Below are positions 22,901 to 36,179 of a stretch of DNA of 64,000 nt, in pieces. Made by a program: the position numbers and the translations under genes. Source of the DNA: Ptiloglossa arizonensis (Eukaryota > Arthropoda > Insecta > Hymenoptera > Colletidae); the NCBI RefSeq assembly GCF_051014685.1, contig NW_027478528.1:496001-560000 (forward strand), given 5' to 3'. Position 1 is the first letter of the stretch. Each line of letters starts with the position of its first letter. The notes under the pieces were generated by a model. That model searched no databases. It saw nothing but the letters and a program-made list of their open reading frames with translations, and was not told the DNA's origin.

Positions 22901-24430
22901 ATACCGTTGTAATCGGGCGAGTCTCTACTTTCAGACGCAACAGGAATTTTTGGGTTAGGTCAATCCGTTCGCGAGATATGGTTGTTTGAAGCTAGGAAAT
23001 GGTTGGGAAGACAACAAATTTTTCGCAATTCTGCTGCTCCAAACGCTTAACCAGAATTGCCTAGGGAAAAAATACACGTGCCGTTGTAATCGGGCGAGTT
23101 TCTACTTTCAGCTGCAATAGGAATTTTTGGGTTAGGTCAATCCGTTCGCGAGATATGGTAGTTTGAAGCCAAGAAATGGTTGAGAAGACAACAAATATTT
23201 CGCACTTCTGCTGCTACAAACGCTTAACCAGAATGACCTAGAGAAAAAATAAACATACCGTTGTAATCGGGCGAGTTTCTACTTTCAGACGCAACAGGAA
23301 TTTTTGGGTTAGGTCAATCCGGTCGCGAGATATGGGAGTTTGAAGCCAAGAAATGGTTGAGAAGGCAACAAATTTTTCGCACTTCTGCTGCTCCAAAAGC
23401 TTAACCAGAATGGCCTGGGGAAAAAATACACATACCGTTGTAATCGGGCGAGTTTATACTTTCAGATGCAATAGGAATTTTTCGGTTACGTCAGTCCGTT
23501 CGCGAGATATGGGAGTTTGAAACCAAGAAATGGTTGAGAAGGCAAAAAATTTTTCGCAATTCTACTGCTCCAAACGCATAACCAGAATGGCCTAGGGAAA
23601 AAATACACATACCGTTGTAATCGGGAGAGTTTCTACCTTCAGATGCAATAGGAATGTTTGGGTTAGGTCAGTCCGTACGCGAGATATGGGAGTTTGAAGA
23701 CAAGAAATGGTTGAGAAGGCAAAAAATGTTTCGCAATTCTGCTGCTCCAGACGCTTAACCAGAATGGTCTAGGGAAAAAATACACATACCGTTGTAATCG
23801 GGCGAGTTTCTACTTTCAGACGCAACAGGAATTTTTGGGTTAGGTCAATCCGTTCGCGAGATATGGGACCTTGAAACTAGGAAATGGTTGACAAGACAAC
23901 ATATTTTTCGCACTTCTGCTGCTCCAATCGCTTAACCAGAATGGCCTAGGGGAAAAATACACGTACCGTTGTAATCGGGCGAGTTTCAACTTTCAGATGC
24001 AAGAGGAATTTTTGGGTTAGGTCAATCCGTTCGCGAGATATGGGAGTATGAAGCCAAGAAATGGTTGAGAAGGCAAAAAATTTTTCGCAATTCTGCTGCT
24101 CCAAACGCTTAACCAGAATGGCCAAGGGAAAAAATACACATACCGTTGTAATCGGGCGAGTTTCTACTTTCGGATGCAATAGGAATTTTTGGGTTAGGTC
24201 TGTCCGTTCGCGAGATATGGGAGTTTGAAGACAAGAAATGGTTGAGAAGGCGAGAAATTTTTCGCAATTCTGCTGCTCCAAACGCTTAACCAGAATGGCC
24301 TAGGGAAAAAATACACATACCGTTGTAATCGGGCGAGTTTCTACTTTCAGATGCAATAGGAATTTTTGGGTTAGGCCAATCCGTTCGCGAGATATGGGAG
24401 TTTGAAGCTAAGAAATGGTTGAGAAGACAA
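22900..24430 (+). repeat. Degenerate transition monomers between alpha and beta domains
   Basis: Units here carry many private substitutions compared with neighbours. Examples are GCTACAAACGC, GACCTAGAGAAAAAATAAAC, CAGTCCGTTCG, GCATAACC, GGAATGTTTGGG, CCGTACGCGAG, AAAATGTTTCGC, CTCCAGACGC, GGGACCTTGAAACTAGG, CATATTTTTCGC and AAGCCAAG after GAGTATG. No exact higher-order period is visible. Neither the CTGGCGAG alpha marker nor the GCGTAGGG beta marker is present. This reads as an older, unhomogenised stretch. Confidence 0.65.
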
Positions 24431-25832
24431 CAAATTTTTCGCAATTCTGCTGCTCCAAACGCTTAACCAGAATGGACTAGGGAAAAAATACACATACCGT
24501 TGTAATCGGGCGAGTTTCTACTTTCACACGCAACAGGAATTTTTGGGTTAGGTCTATCCGTTCGCGAGATATGGGAGTTTGAAGCCAAGAAATGGTTGAG
24601 AAGGCATACAATTTTTCGCAATTCTGCTGATCCAAACGCTTAACCAGAATGCCCTAGGGAAAAATACACATACCGCTGTAGTCGGGCGAGTTTCTACTTT
24701 CAGATGCAATAGGAATTTTTGGGTTAGGTCAATCCGTTCGCGAGATATGGGAGTTTGAAGCTAAGAAATGGTTAAGGAGACAACAAATTTTTCGCACTTC
24801 TGCTGCTCCAAACGCTTAACCAGAATGGCCTAGGGAAAAAATACACATGCCGTTGTAATCGGGCGAGTTTCTACTTTCAGACGCAACAGGAACCTTTGGG
24901 TTAGGTCAATCCGTTCGCGAGATATGGGAGTTTGAATCCAAGAAATGGTTGAGAAGACAACAAATTTTTCGCAATTCTGCTGCTCCAAACGCTTAACCAG
25001 AATGGACTAGGGAAAAAATACACATACCGTTGTAATCGGGCGAGTTTCTACTTTCACACGCAACAGGAATTTTTGGGTTAGGTCTATCCGTTCGCGAGAT
25101 ATGGGAGTTTGAAGCCAAGAAATGGTTGAGAAGGCATACAATTTTTCGCAATTCTGCTGATCCAAACGCTTAACCAGAATGCCCTAGGGAAAAATACACA
25201 TACCGCTGTAGTCGGGATAGTTTCTACTTTCAGATGCAATAGGAATTTTTGGGTCAGGTCAATCCGTTCGCGAGATATGGGAGTTTGAAGACAAGAAATG
25301 GTTGAGAAGGCAAAAAACTTTTCGCAATTCTGCTGCTCCAAATGCTTAACCAGAATGGCCTAGGGAAAAAATACACATACCGTTGTAATCGGGCGAGTTT
25401 CTATTTTCAGATGCAATAGGAATTTTTGGGTTAGGTCAATCCGTTCGCGAGATATGGGAGTTTGAAGCCAAGAAATGGTTGAGAAAGCAAAAAATTTTTC
25501 GCAATTCTGCTGTTCCAAACGCTTAACCAGAATGGCCTAGGGAAAAAATAAACATACCGTTGTAATCGGGCGAGTTTCTACTTTCAGATGCAATAGGAAT
25601 TTTTGGGTTAGGTCAATCCGTTCGCGAGATATGGGAGTTTGAAGCTCAGAAATGGTTAAGGAGACAACAAATTTTTCGCAATTCTGCTGCTCCAAACGCT
25701 TAACCAGAATGGCCTAGAGAAAAAATACATATAGCGTTGTAATCGGGCGAGTTTCTACTTTCAGATGCAACAGGAATTTTTGGGTTTGGTCAATCCGTTC
25801 GCGAGATATGGGACTTTGAAGCTTAGAAATGG
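24430..25832 (+). repeat. Beta-domain entry with 3-mer and 5-mer echoes
   Basis: A linked set of variants, GGACTAGGG, then GGTCTATCCG, GGCATACAATTTT, CTGATCCAAACG and the one-base-short GCCCTAGGGAAAAATAC with CTGTAGTCGG, occurs starting at 24,474, 25,004 and 25,888. The offsets are 530 (three units) and 884 (five units). The third copy opens the large block that follows, so this looks like the seed segment from which the beta HOR grew. Confidence 0.75.
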
Positions 25833-28800
25833 TTGAGAAGACAACAAATTTTTCGCAATTCTGCTGCTCCAAACGCTTAACCAGAATGGACTAGGGAAAA
25901 AATACACATACCGTTGTAATCGGGCGAGTTTCTACTTTCACATGCAACAGGAATTTTTGGGTTAGGTCTATCCGTTCGCGAGATATGGGAGTTTGAAGCC
26001 AAGAAATGGTTGAGAAGGCATACAATTTTTCGCAATTCTGCTGATCCAAACGCTTAACCAGAATGCCCTAGGGAAAAATACACATACCGCTGTAGTCGGG
26101 CGAGTTTCTACTTTCAGATGCAATAGGAATTTTTGGGTTAGGTCAATCCGTTCGCGAGATATGGGAGTTTGAAGACAAGAAATGGTTGAGAAGGCAAAAA
26201 ACTTTTCGCAATTCTGCTGCTCCAAACGCTTAACCAGAATGGCTTAGGGAAAAAATACACATACCGTTGTAATCGGGCGAGTTTCTACTTTCAGACGCAG
26301 CAGGAACTTCTGGGTTTGGTCAATCCGTTCGCGAGATATAGGAGTTTGAAGCTAAGAAATGGTTGAGAAGACAACAAATTTTTCGCACTTCTGCTGCTCC
26401 AAACGCTTAACCAGAATGGCTTAGGGAAAAAATACACATAGCGTTGTAATCGGGCGAGTTTCTACTTTCAGACGCAACAGGAATTTTTGGGTTACGTCAA
26501 TCCGTTCGCGAGATATGGGAGTTTGAACCCAAGAAATGGTTGAGAAGGCAAAAAATTTTTCGCAATTCTGCTGCTCCAAACGCTTAACCAGAATGACCTA
26601 GGGAAAAAATACACATACGGTTGTAATCGGGCGAGTTTCTACTTTCATACGCAGCAGGAACTTCTGGGTTTGGTCAATCCGTTCGCGAGATATAGGAGTT
26701 TGAAGCTAAGAAATGGTTGAGAAGACCACAAATTTTTCGCACTTCTGCTGCTCCAAACGCTTAACCAGAATGGCTTAGGGAAAAAATACACATAGCGTTG
26801 TAATCGGGCGAGTTTCTACTTTCAGACGCAACAGGAATTTTTGGGTTACGTCAATCCGTTCGCGAGATATGGGAGTTTGAACCCAAGAAATGGTTGAGAA
26901 GGCAAAAAATTTTTCGCAATTCTGCTGCTCCAAACGCTTAACCAGAATGACCTAGGGAAAAAATACACATACGGTTGTAATCGGGCGAGTTTCTACTTTC
27001 AGACGCAGCAGAAACTTCTGGGTTTGGTCAATCCGTTCGCGAGATATAGGAGTTTGAAGCTAAGAAATGGTTGAGAAGACAACAAATTTTTCGCACTTCT
27101 GCTGCTCCAAACGCTTAACCAGAATGGCCTAGGGAAAAAATACACATACCGTTGTAATCGGGCGAGTTTCTACTTTCAGATGCAACAGGAATTTTTGGGT
27201 TAGGTCAATCCGTTCGCGAGATATGGGAGTTTGAAGCCAAGAAATGGTTGAGAAGGCAAAAAATTTTTCGCAATTCTGCTGTTCCAAACGCTTAACCAGA
27301 ATGGCCTAGGGAAAAAATACACATACCGTTGTAATCGGGCGAGTTTCTACTTTCAGATGCAATAGGAATTTTTGGGTTAGGTCAATCCGTTCGCGAGATA
27401 TGGGAGTTTGAAGCTAAGAAATGGTTAAGGGGACAACAAATTTTTCGCACTTCTGCTGCTCCAAACGCTTAACCAGAATGGCCTAGGGAAAAAATACACA
27501 TGCCGTTGTAATCGGGCGAGTTTCTACTTTCAGACGCAACAGGAATCTTTGGGTTAGGTCAATCCGTTCGCGAGATATGGGAGTTTGAAGCCAAGAAATG
27601 GTTGAGAAGGCAAAAAATTTTTCGCAAGTCTGCTGCTCCAAACGCTTAACCAGAATGGCGTAGGGAAAAAATACACATACCGTTGTAATCGGGCGAGTTT
27701 CTACTTTCAGATGCAACAGGAGTTTTTGGGTTAGGTCAATCCGTGCGCGAGATATGGGAGTTTGAATACAAGAAATGGTAGAGAAGGCAAAAAATTTTTC
27801 GCAATTCTGCTGCTCCAAACGCTTAACCAGAATGGCGTAGGGAAAAAATACACATACCGTTGTAATCGGGCGAGTTTCTACTTTCAGATGCAACAGGAAT
27901 TTTTGGGTTAGGTCAATCCGTTCGCGAGATATGGAACTTTGAAGCCAAGAAATGGTTGAGAAGGCAAAAAATTTTTCGCAATTCTGCTGTTCCAAACGCT
28001 TAACCAGAATGGCCTAGGGAAAAAATACACATACCGTTGTAATCGGGCGAGTTTCTACTTTCAGATGCAATAGGAATTTTTGGGTTAGGTCAATCCGTTC
28101 GCGAGATATGGGAGTTTGAAGCTAAGAAATGGTTAAGGAGACAACAAATTTTTCGCACTTCTGCTGCTCCAAACGCTTAACCAGAATGGCCTAGGGAAAA
28201 AATACACATGCCGTTGTAATCGGGCGAGTTTCTACTTTCAGACGCAACAGGAATCTTTGGGTTAGGTCAATCCGTTCGCGAGATATGGGAGTTTGAAGCC
28301 AAGAAATGGTTGAGAAGGCAAAAAATTTTTCGCAATTCTGCTGCTCCAAACGCTTAACCAGAATGGCCTAGAGAAAAAATACATATAGCGTTGTAATCGG
28401 GCGAGTTTCTACTTTCAGATGCAACAGGAATTTTTGGGTTTGGTCAATCCGTTCGCGAGATATGGGACTTTGAAGCTTAGAAATGGTTGAGAAGACAACA
28501 AATTTTTCGCAATTCTGCTGCTCCAAACGCTTAACCAGAATGGACTAGGGAAAAAATACACATACCGTTGTAATCGGGCGAGTTTCTACTTTCACATGCA
28601 ACAGGAATTTTTGGGTTAGGTCTATCCGTTCGCGAGATATGGGAGTTTGAAGCCAAGAAATGGTTGAGTAGGCATACAATTTTTCGCAATTCTGCTGATC
28701 CAAACGCTTAACCAGAATGCCCTAGGGAAAAATACACATACCGCTGTAGTCGGGCGAGTTTCTACTTTCAGATGCAATAGGAATTTTTGGGTTAGGTCAA

Positions 28801-30609
28801 TCCGTTCGCGAGATATGGGAGTTTGAAGACAAGAAATGGTTGAGAAGGCAAAAAACTTTTCGCAATTCTGCTGCTCCAAACGCTTAACCAGAATGGCTTA
28901 GGGAAAAAATACACATACCGTTGTAATCGGGCGAGTTTCTACTTTCAGACGCAGCAGGAACTTCTGGGTTTGGTCAATCCGTTCGCGAGATATAGGAGTT
29001 TGAAGCTAAGAAATGGTTGAGAAGACAACAAATTTTTCGCACTTCTGCTGCTCCAAACGCTTAACCAGAATGGCTTAGGGAAAAAATACACATAGCGTTG
29101 TAATCGGGCGAGTTTCTACTTTCAGACGCAACAGGAATTTTTGGGTTACGTCAATCCGTTCGCGAGATATGGGAGTTTGAACCCAAGAAATGGTTGAGAA
29201 GGCAAAAAATTTTTCGCAATTCTGCTGCTCCAAACGCTTAACCAGAATGACCTAGGGAAAAAATACACATACGGTTGTAATCGGGCGAGTTTCTACTTTC
29301 ATACGCAGCAGGAACTTCTGGGTTTGGTCAATCCGTTCGCGAGATATAGGAGTTTGAAGCTAAGAAATGGTTGAGAAGACCACAAATTTTTCGCACTTCT
29401 GCTGCTCCAAACGCTTAACCAGAATGGCTTAGGGAAAAAATACACATAGCGTTGTAATCGGGCGAGTTTCTACTTTCAGACGCAACAGGAATTTTTGGGT
29501 TACGTCAATCCGTTCGCGAGATATGGGAGTTTGAACCCAAGAAATGGTTGAGAAGGCAAAAAATTTTTCGCAATTCTGCTGCTCCAAACGCTTAACCAGA
29601 ATGACCTAGGGAAAAAATACACATACGGTTGTAATCGGGCGAGTTTCTACTTTCAGACGCAGCAGGAACTTCTGGGTTTGGTCAATCCGTTCGCGAGATA
29701 TAGGAGTTTGAAGCTAAGAAATGGTTGAGAAGACAACAAATTTTTCGCACTTCTGCTGCTCCAAACGCTTAACCAGAATGGCCTAGGGAAAAAATACACA
29801 TACCGTTGTAATCGGGCGAGTTTCTACTTTCAGATGCAACAGGAATTTTTGGGTTAGGTCAATCCGTTCGCGAGATATGGGAGTTTGAAGCCAAGAAATG
29901 GTTGAGAAGGCAAAAAATTTTTCGCAATTCTGCTGTTCCAAACGCTTAACCAGAATGGCCTAGGGAAAAAATACACATACCGTTGTAATCGGGCGAGTTT
30001 CTACTTTCAGATGCAATAGGAATTTTTGGGTTAGGTCAATCCGTTCGCGAGATATGGGAGTTTGAAGCTAAGAAATGGTTAAGGGGACAACAAATTTTTC
30101 GCACTTCTGCTGCTCCAAACGCTTAACCAGAATGGCCTAGGGAAAAAATACACATGCCGTTGTAATCGGGCGAGTTTCTACTTTCAGACGCAACAGGAAT
30201 CTTTGGGTTAGGTCAATCCGTTCGCGAGATATGGGAGTTTGAAGCCAAGAAATGGTTGAGAAGGCAAAAAATTTTTCGCAAGTCTGCTGCTCCAAACGCT
30301 TAACCAGAATGGCGTAGGGAAAAAATACACATACCGTTGTAATCGGGCGAGTTTCTACTTTCAGATGCAACAGGAGTTTTTGGGTTAGGTCAATCCGTGC
30401 GCGAGATATGGGAGTTTGAATACAAGAAATGGTAGAGAAGGCAAAAAATTTTTCGCAATTCTGCTGCTCCAAACGCTTAACCAGAATGGCGTAGGGAAAA
30501 AATACACATACCGTTGTAATCGGGCGAGTTTCTACTTTCAGATGCAACAGGAATTTTTGGGTTAGGTCAATCCGTTCGCGAGATATGGAACTTTGAAGCC
30601 AAGAAATGG
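25833..30609 (+). repeat. 27-mer block, first copy (15-mer plus truncated 15-mer)
   Basis: Inside the block a 15-mer of 2,654 bp repeats: GGCCTAGAGAAAAAATACAT occurs at 25,711 and 28,365, and the CTGATCC/CTGTAGTCGG units start in register at 25,968 and 28,622. The second 15-mer stops after about twelve units at a hybrid monomer near 30,602-30,617. A two-monomer sub-repeat (354 bp) with CATAGCGTTG, GGTTACGTC and GAACCCAAG lies at about 26,430 and 26,784 and in each later copy. Units are 177 bp apart from one 176-bp member per 15-mer. Confidence 0.88.
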
Positions 30610-30617
30610 TTGAGAAG
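30602..30617 (+). other. Recombination junction inside a hybrid monomer
   Basis: Left of this segment the monomer reads ATGGAACTTTGAAGCCA, as at about 27,930-27,950. Right of it, it reads ACAACAAATTTTTCGC and GGACTAGGG, as at 25,841 onward. The 16 bases AGAAATGGTTGAGAAG are common to both parents, so the crossover lies within or at the edges of this short identity. The junction fits a duplication joining the end of the 27-mer block to its own start. Confidence 0.82.
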
Positions 30618-33600
30618 ACAACAAATTTTTCGCAATTCTGCTGCTCCAAACGCTTAACCAGAATGGACTAGGGAAAAAATACACATACCGTTGTAATCGG
30701 GCGAGTTTCTACTTTCACATGCAACAGGAATTTTTGGGTTAGGTCTATCCGTTCGCGAGATATGGGAGTTTGAAGCCAAGAAATGGTTGAGAAGGCATAC
30801 AATTTTTCGCAATTCTGCTGATCCAAACGCTTAACCAGAATGCCCTAGGGAAAAATACACATACCGCTGTAGTCGGGCGAGTTTCTACTTTCAGATGCAA
30901 TAGGAATTTTTGGGTTAGGTCAATCCGTTCGCGAGATATGGGAGTTTGAAGACAAGAAATGGTTGAGAAGGCAAAAAACTTTTCGCAATTCTGCTGCTCC
31001 AAACGCTTAACCAGAATGGCTTAGGGAAAAAATACACATACCGTTGTAATCGGGCGAGTTTCTACTTTCAGACGCAGCAGGAACTTCTGGGTTTGGTCAA
31101 TCCGTTCGCGAGATATAGGAGTTTGAAGCTAAGAAATGGTTGAGAAGACAACAAATTTTTCGCACTTCTGCTGCTCCAAACGCTTAACCAGAATGGCTTA
31201 GGGAAAAAATACACATAGCGTTGTAATCGGGCGAGTTTCTACTTTCAGACGCAACAGGAATTTTTGGGTTACGTCAATCCGTTCGCGAGATATGGGAGTT
31301 TGAACCCAAGAAATGGTTGAGAAGGCAAAAAATTTTTCGCAATTCTGCTGCTCCAAACGCTTAACCAGAATGACCTAGGGAAAAAATACACATACGGTTG
31401 TAATCGGGCGAGTTTCTACTTTCATACGCAGCAGGAACTTCTGGGTTTGGTCAATCCGTTCGCGAGATATAGGAGTTTGAAGCTAAGAAATGGTTGAGAA
31501 GACCACAAATTTTTCGCACTTCTGCTGCTCCAAACGCTTAACCAGAATGGCTTAGGGAAAAAATACACATAGCGTTGTAATCGGGCGAGTTTCTACTTTC
31601 AGACGCAACAGGAATTTTTGGGTTACGTCAATCCGTTCGCGAGATATGGAGTTTGAACCCAAGAAATGGTTGAGAAGGCAAAAAATTTTTCGCAATTCTG
31701 CTGCTCCAAACGCTTAACCAGAATGACCTAGGGAAAAAATACACATACGGTTGTAATCGGGCGAGTTTCTACTTTCAGACGCAGCAGGAACTTCTGGGTT
31801 TGGTCAATCCGTTCGCGAGATATAGGAGTTTGAAGCTAAGAAATGGTTGAGAAGACAACAAATTTTTCGCACTTCTGCTGCTCCAAACGCTTAACCAGAA
31901 TGGCCTAGGGAAAAAATACACATACCGTTGTAATCGGGCGAGTTTCTACTTTCAGATGCAACAGGAATTTTTGGGTTAGGTCAATCCGTTCGCGAGATAT
32001 GGGAGTTTGAAGCCAAGAAATGGTTGAGAAGGCAAAAAATTTTTCGCAATTCTGCTGTTCCAAACGCTTAACCAGAATGGCCTAGGGAAAAAATACACAT
32101 ACCGTTGTAATCGGGCGAGTTTCTACTTTCAGATGCAATAGGAATTTTTGGGTTAGGTCAATCCGTTCGCGAGATATGGGAGTTTGAAGCTAAGAAATGG
32201 TTAAGGGGACAACAAATTTTTCGCACTTCTGCTGCTCCAAACGCTTAACCAGAATGGCCTAGGGAAAAAATACACATGCCGTTGTAATCGGGCGAGTTTC
32301 TACTTTCAGACGCAACAGGAATCTTTGGGTTAGGTCAATCCGTTCGCGAGATATGGGAGTTTGAAGCCAAGAAATGGTTGAGAAGGCAAAAAATTTTTCG
32401 CAAGTCTGCTGCTCCAAACGCTTAACCAGAATGGCGTAGGGAAAAAATACACATACCGTTGTAATCGGGCGAGTCTCTACTTTCAGATGCAACAGGAGTT
32501 TTTGGGTTAGGTCAATCCGTGCGCGAGATATGGGAGTTTGAATACAAGAAATGGTAGAGAAGGCAAAAAATTTTTCGCAATTCTGCTGCTCCAAACGCTT
32601 AACCAGAATGGCGTAGGGAAAAAATACACATACCGTTGTAATCGGGCGAGTTTCTACTTTCAGATGCAACAGGAATTTTTGGGTTAGGTCAATCCGTTCG
32701 CGAGATATGGAACTTTGAAGCCAAGAAATGGTTGAGAAGGCAAAAAATTTTTCGCAATTCTGCTGTTCCAAACGCTTAACCAGAATGGCCTAGGGAAAAA
32801 ATACACCTACCGTTGTAATCGGGCGAGTTTCTACTTTCAGATGCAATAGGAATTTTTGGGTTAGGTCAATCCGTTCGCGAGATATGGGAGTTTGAAGCTA
32901 AGAAATGGTTAAGGAGACAACAAATTTTTCGCACTTCTGCTGCTCCAAACGCTTAACCAGAATGGCCTAGGGAAAAAATACACATGCCGTTGTAATCGGG
33001 CGAGTTTCTACTTTCAGACGCAACAGGAATCTTTGGGTTAGGTCAATCCGTTCGCGAGATATGGGAGTTTGAAGCCAAGAAATGGTTGAGAAGGCAAAAA
33101 ATTTTTCGCAATTCTGCTGCTCCAAACGCTTAACCAGAATGGCCTAGAGAAAAAATACATATAGCGTTGTAATCGGGCGAGTTTCTACTTTCAGATGCAA
33201 CAGGAATTTTTGGGTTTGGTCAATCCGTTCGCGAGATATGGGACTTTGAAGCTTAGAAATGGTTGAGAAGACAACAAATTTTTCGCAATTCTGCTGCTCC
33301 AAACGCTTAACCAGAATGGACTAGGGAAAAAATACACATACCGTTGTAATCGGGCGAGTTTCTACTTTCACATGCAACAGGAATTTTTGGGTTAGGTCTA
33401 TCCGTTCGCGAGATATGGGAGTTTGAAGCCAAGAAATGGTTGTGTAGGCATACAATTTTTCGCAATTCTGCTGATCCAAACGCTTAACCAGAATGCCCTA
33501 GGGAAAAATACACATACCGCTGTAGTCGGGCGAGTTTCTACTTTCAGATGCAATAGGAATTTTTGGGTTAGGTCAATCCGTTCGCGAGATATGGGAGTTT

Positions 33601-35385
33601 GAAGACAAGAAATGGTTGAGAAGGCAAAAAACTTTTCGCAATTCTGCTGCTCCAAACGCTTAACCAGAATGGCTTAGGGAAAAAATACACATACCGTTGT
33701 AATCGGGCGAGTTTCTACTTTCAGACGCAGCAGGAACTTCTGGGTTTGGTCAATCCGTTCGCGAGATATAGGAGTTTGAAGCTAAGAAATGGTTGAGAAG
33801 ACAACAAATTTTTCGCACTTCTGCTGCTCCAAACGCTTAACCAGAATGGCTTAGGGAAAAAATACACATAGCGTTGTAATCGGGCGAGTTTCTACTTTCA
33901 GACGCAACAGGAATTTTTGGGTTACGTCAATCCGTTCGCGAGATATGGGAGTTTGAACCCAAGAAATGGTTGAGAAGGCAAAAAATTTTTCGCAATTCTG
34001 CTGCTCCAAACGCTTAACCAGAATGACCTAGGGAAAAAATACACATACGGTTGTAATCGGGCGAGTTTCTACTTTCATACGCAGCAGGAACTTCTGGGTT
34101 TGGTCAATCCGTTCGCGAGATATAGGAGTTTGAAGCTAAGAAATGGTTGAGAAGACCACAAATTTTTCGCACTTCTGCTGCTCCAAACGCTTAACCAGAA
34201 TGGCTTAGGGAAAAAATACACATAGCGTTGTAATCGGGCGAGTTTCTACTTTCAGACGCAACAGGAATTTTTGGGTTACGTCAATCCGTTCGCGAGATAT
34301 GGGAGTTTGAACCCAAGAAATGGTTGAGAAGGCAAAAAATTTTTCGCAATTCTGCTGCTCCAAACGCTTAACCAGAATGACCTAGGGAAAAAATACACAT
34401 ACGGTTGTAATCGGGCGAGTTTCTACTTTCAGACGCAGCAGGAACTTCTGGGTTTGGTCAATCCGTTCGCGAGATATAGGAGTTTGAAGCTAAGAAATGG
34501 TTGAGAAGACAACAAATTTTTCGCACTTCTGCTGCTCCAAACGCTTAACCAGAATGGCCTAGGGAAAAAATACACATACCGTTGTAATCGGGCGAGTTTC
34601 TACTTTCAGATGCAACAGGAATTTTTGGGTTAGGTCAATCCGTTCGCGAGATATGGGAGTTTGAAGCCAAGAAATGGTTGAGAAGGCAAAAAATTTTTCG
34701 CAATTCTGCTGTTCCAAACGCTTAACCAGAATGGCCTAGGGAAAAAATACACATACCGTTGTAATCGGGCGAGTTTCTACTTTCAGATGCAATAGGAATT
34801 TTTGGGTTAGGTCAATCCGTTCGCGAGGTATGGGAGTTTGAAGCTAAGAAATGGTTAAGGGGACAACAAATTTTTCGCACTTCTGCTGCTCCAAACGCTT
34901 AACCAGAATGGCCTAGGGAAAAAATACACATGCCGTTGTAATCGGGCGAGTTTCTACTTTCAGACGCAACAGGAATCTTTGGGTTAGGTCAATCCGTTCG
35001 CGAGATATGGGAGTTTGAAGCCAAGAAATGGTTGAGAAGGCAAAAAATTTTTCGCAAGTCTGCTGCTCCAAACGCTTAACCAGAATGGCGTAGGGAAAAA
35101 ATACACATACCGTTGTAATCGGGCGAGTTTCTACTTTCAGATGCAACAGGAGTTTTTGGGTTAGGTCAATCCGTGCGCGAGATATGGGAGTTTGAATACA
35201 AGAAATGGTAGAGAAGGCAAAAAATTTTTCGCAATTCTGCTGCTCCAAACGCTTAACCAGAATGGCGTAGGGAAAAAATACACATACCGTTGTAATCGGG
35301 CGAGTTTCTACTTTCAGATGCAACAGGAATTTTTGGGTTAGGTCAATCCGTTCGCGAGATATGGAACTTTGAAGCCAAGAAATGG
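30610..35385 (+). repeat. 27-mer block, second copy (4,776 bp downstream)
   Basis: This repeats 25,833-30,609 at an offset of 4,777, dropping to 4,776 after a one-base loss near 31,648 (TATGGAGTTTG). It differs only at scattered sites such as GAGTCTCTAC near 32,474, ACACCTACCG near 32,805, GGTTGTGTAGG near 33,442 and GCGAGGTATGGG near 34,828. The unit at its right end is not hybrid; the sequence runs on into the intact continuation of the 15-mer. That is expected if this block arose by tandem duplication of the first. Confidence 0.87.
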
Positions 35386-36179
35386 TTGAGAAGGCAAAAA
35401 ATTTTTCGCAATTCTGCTGTTCCAAACGCTTAACCAGAATGGCCTAGGGAAAAAATACACATACCGTTGTAATCGGGCGAGTTTCTACTTTCAGATGCAA
35501 TAGGAATTTTTGGGTTAGGTCAATCCGTTCGCGAGATATGGGAGTTTGAAGCTAAGAAATGGTTAAGGAGACAACAAATTTTTCGCACTTCTGCTGCTCC
35601 AAACGCTTAACCAGAATGGCCTAGGCAAAAAATACACATGCCGTTGTAATCGGGCGAGTTTCTACTTTCAGACGCAACAGGAATCTTTGGGTTAGGTCAA
35701 TCCGTTCGCGAGATATGGGAGTTTGAAGCCAAGAAATGGTTGAGAAGGCAAAAAATTTTTCGCAATTCTGCTGCTCCAAACGCTTAACCAGAATGGCGTA
35801 GGGAAAAAATACACATACCGTTGTAATCGTGCGAGTTTCTACTTTCAGATGCAACAGGAGTTTTTGGGTTAGGTCAATCCGTTCGCGAGATATGGGAGTT
35901 TGAATATAAGAAATGGTAGAGAAGGCAAAAAATTTTTCGCAATTCAGCTGCTCCAAACGCTTAACCAGAATGGCGTAGGGAAAAAATACACATACCGTTG
36001 TAATCGGGCGAGTTTCTACTTTCAGATGCAACAGGAATTTTTGGGTTAGGTCAATCCGTTCGCGAGATATGGGAGTTTGAATACAAGAAATGGTAGAGAA
36101 GGCAAAAATTTTTCGCAATTCTGCTGCTCCAAACGCTTAACCAGAATGGCGTAGGGCAAAAATACACATACCGTTGTAA

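Noticed and set aside
30649..31000. Simple three-monomer deletion in one 15-mer copy as the explanation of the 2,123-bp spacing
   Set aside because: It would explain the spacing, but the shared variant near 28,669 and 33,442 and the intact unit near 35,378 fit a 27-mer tandem duplication better.
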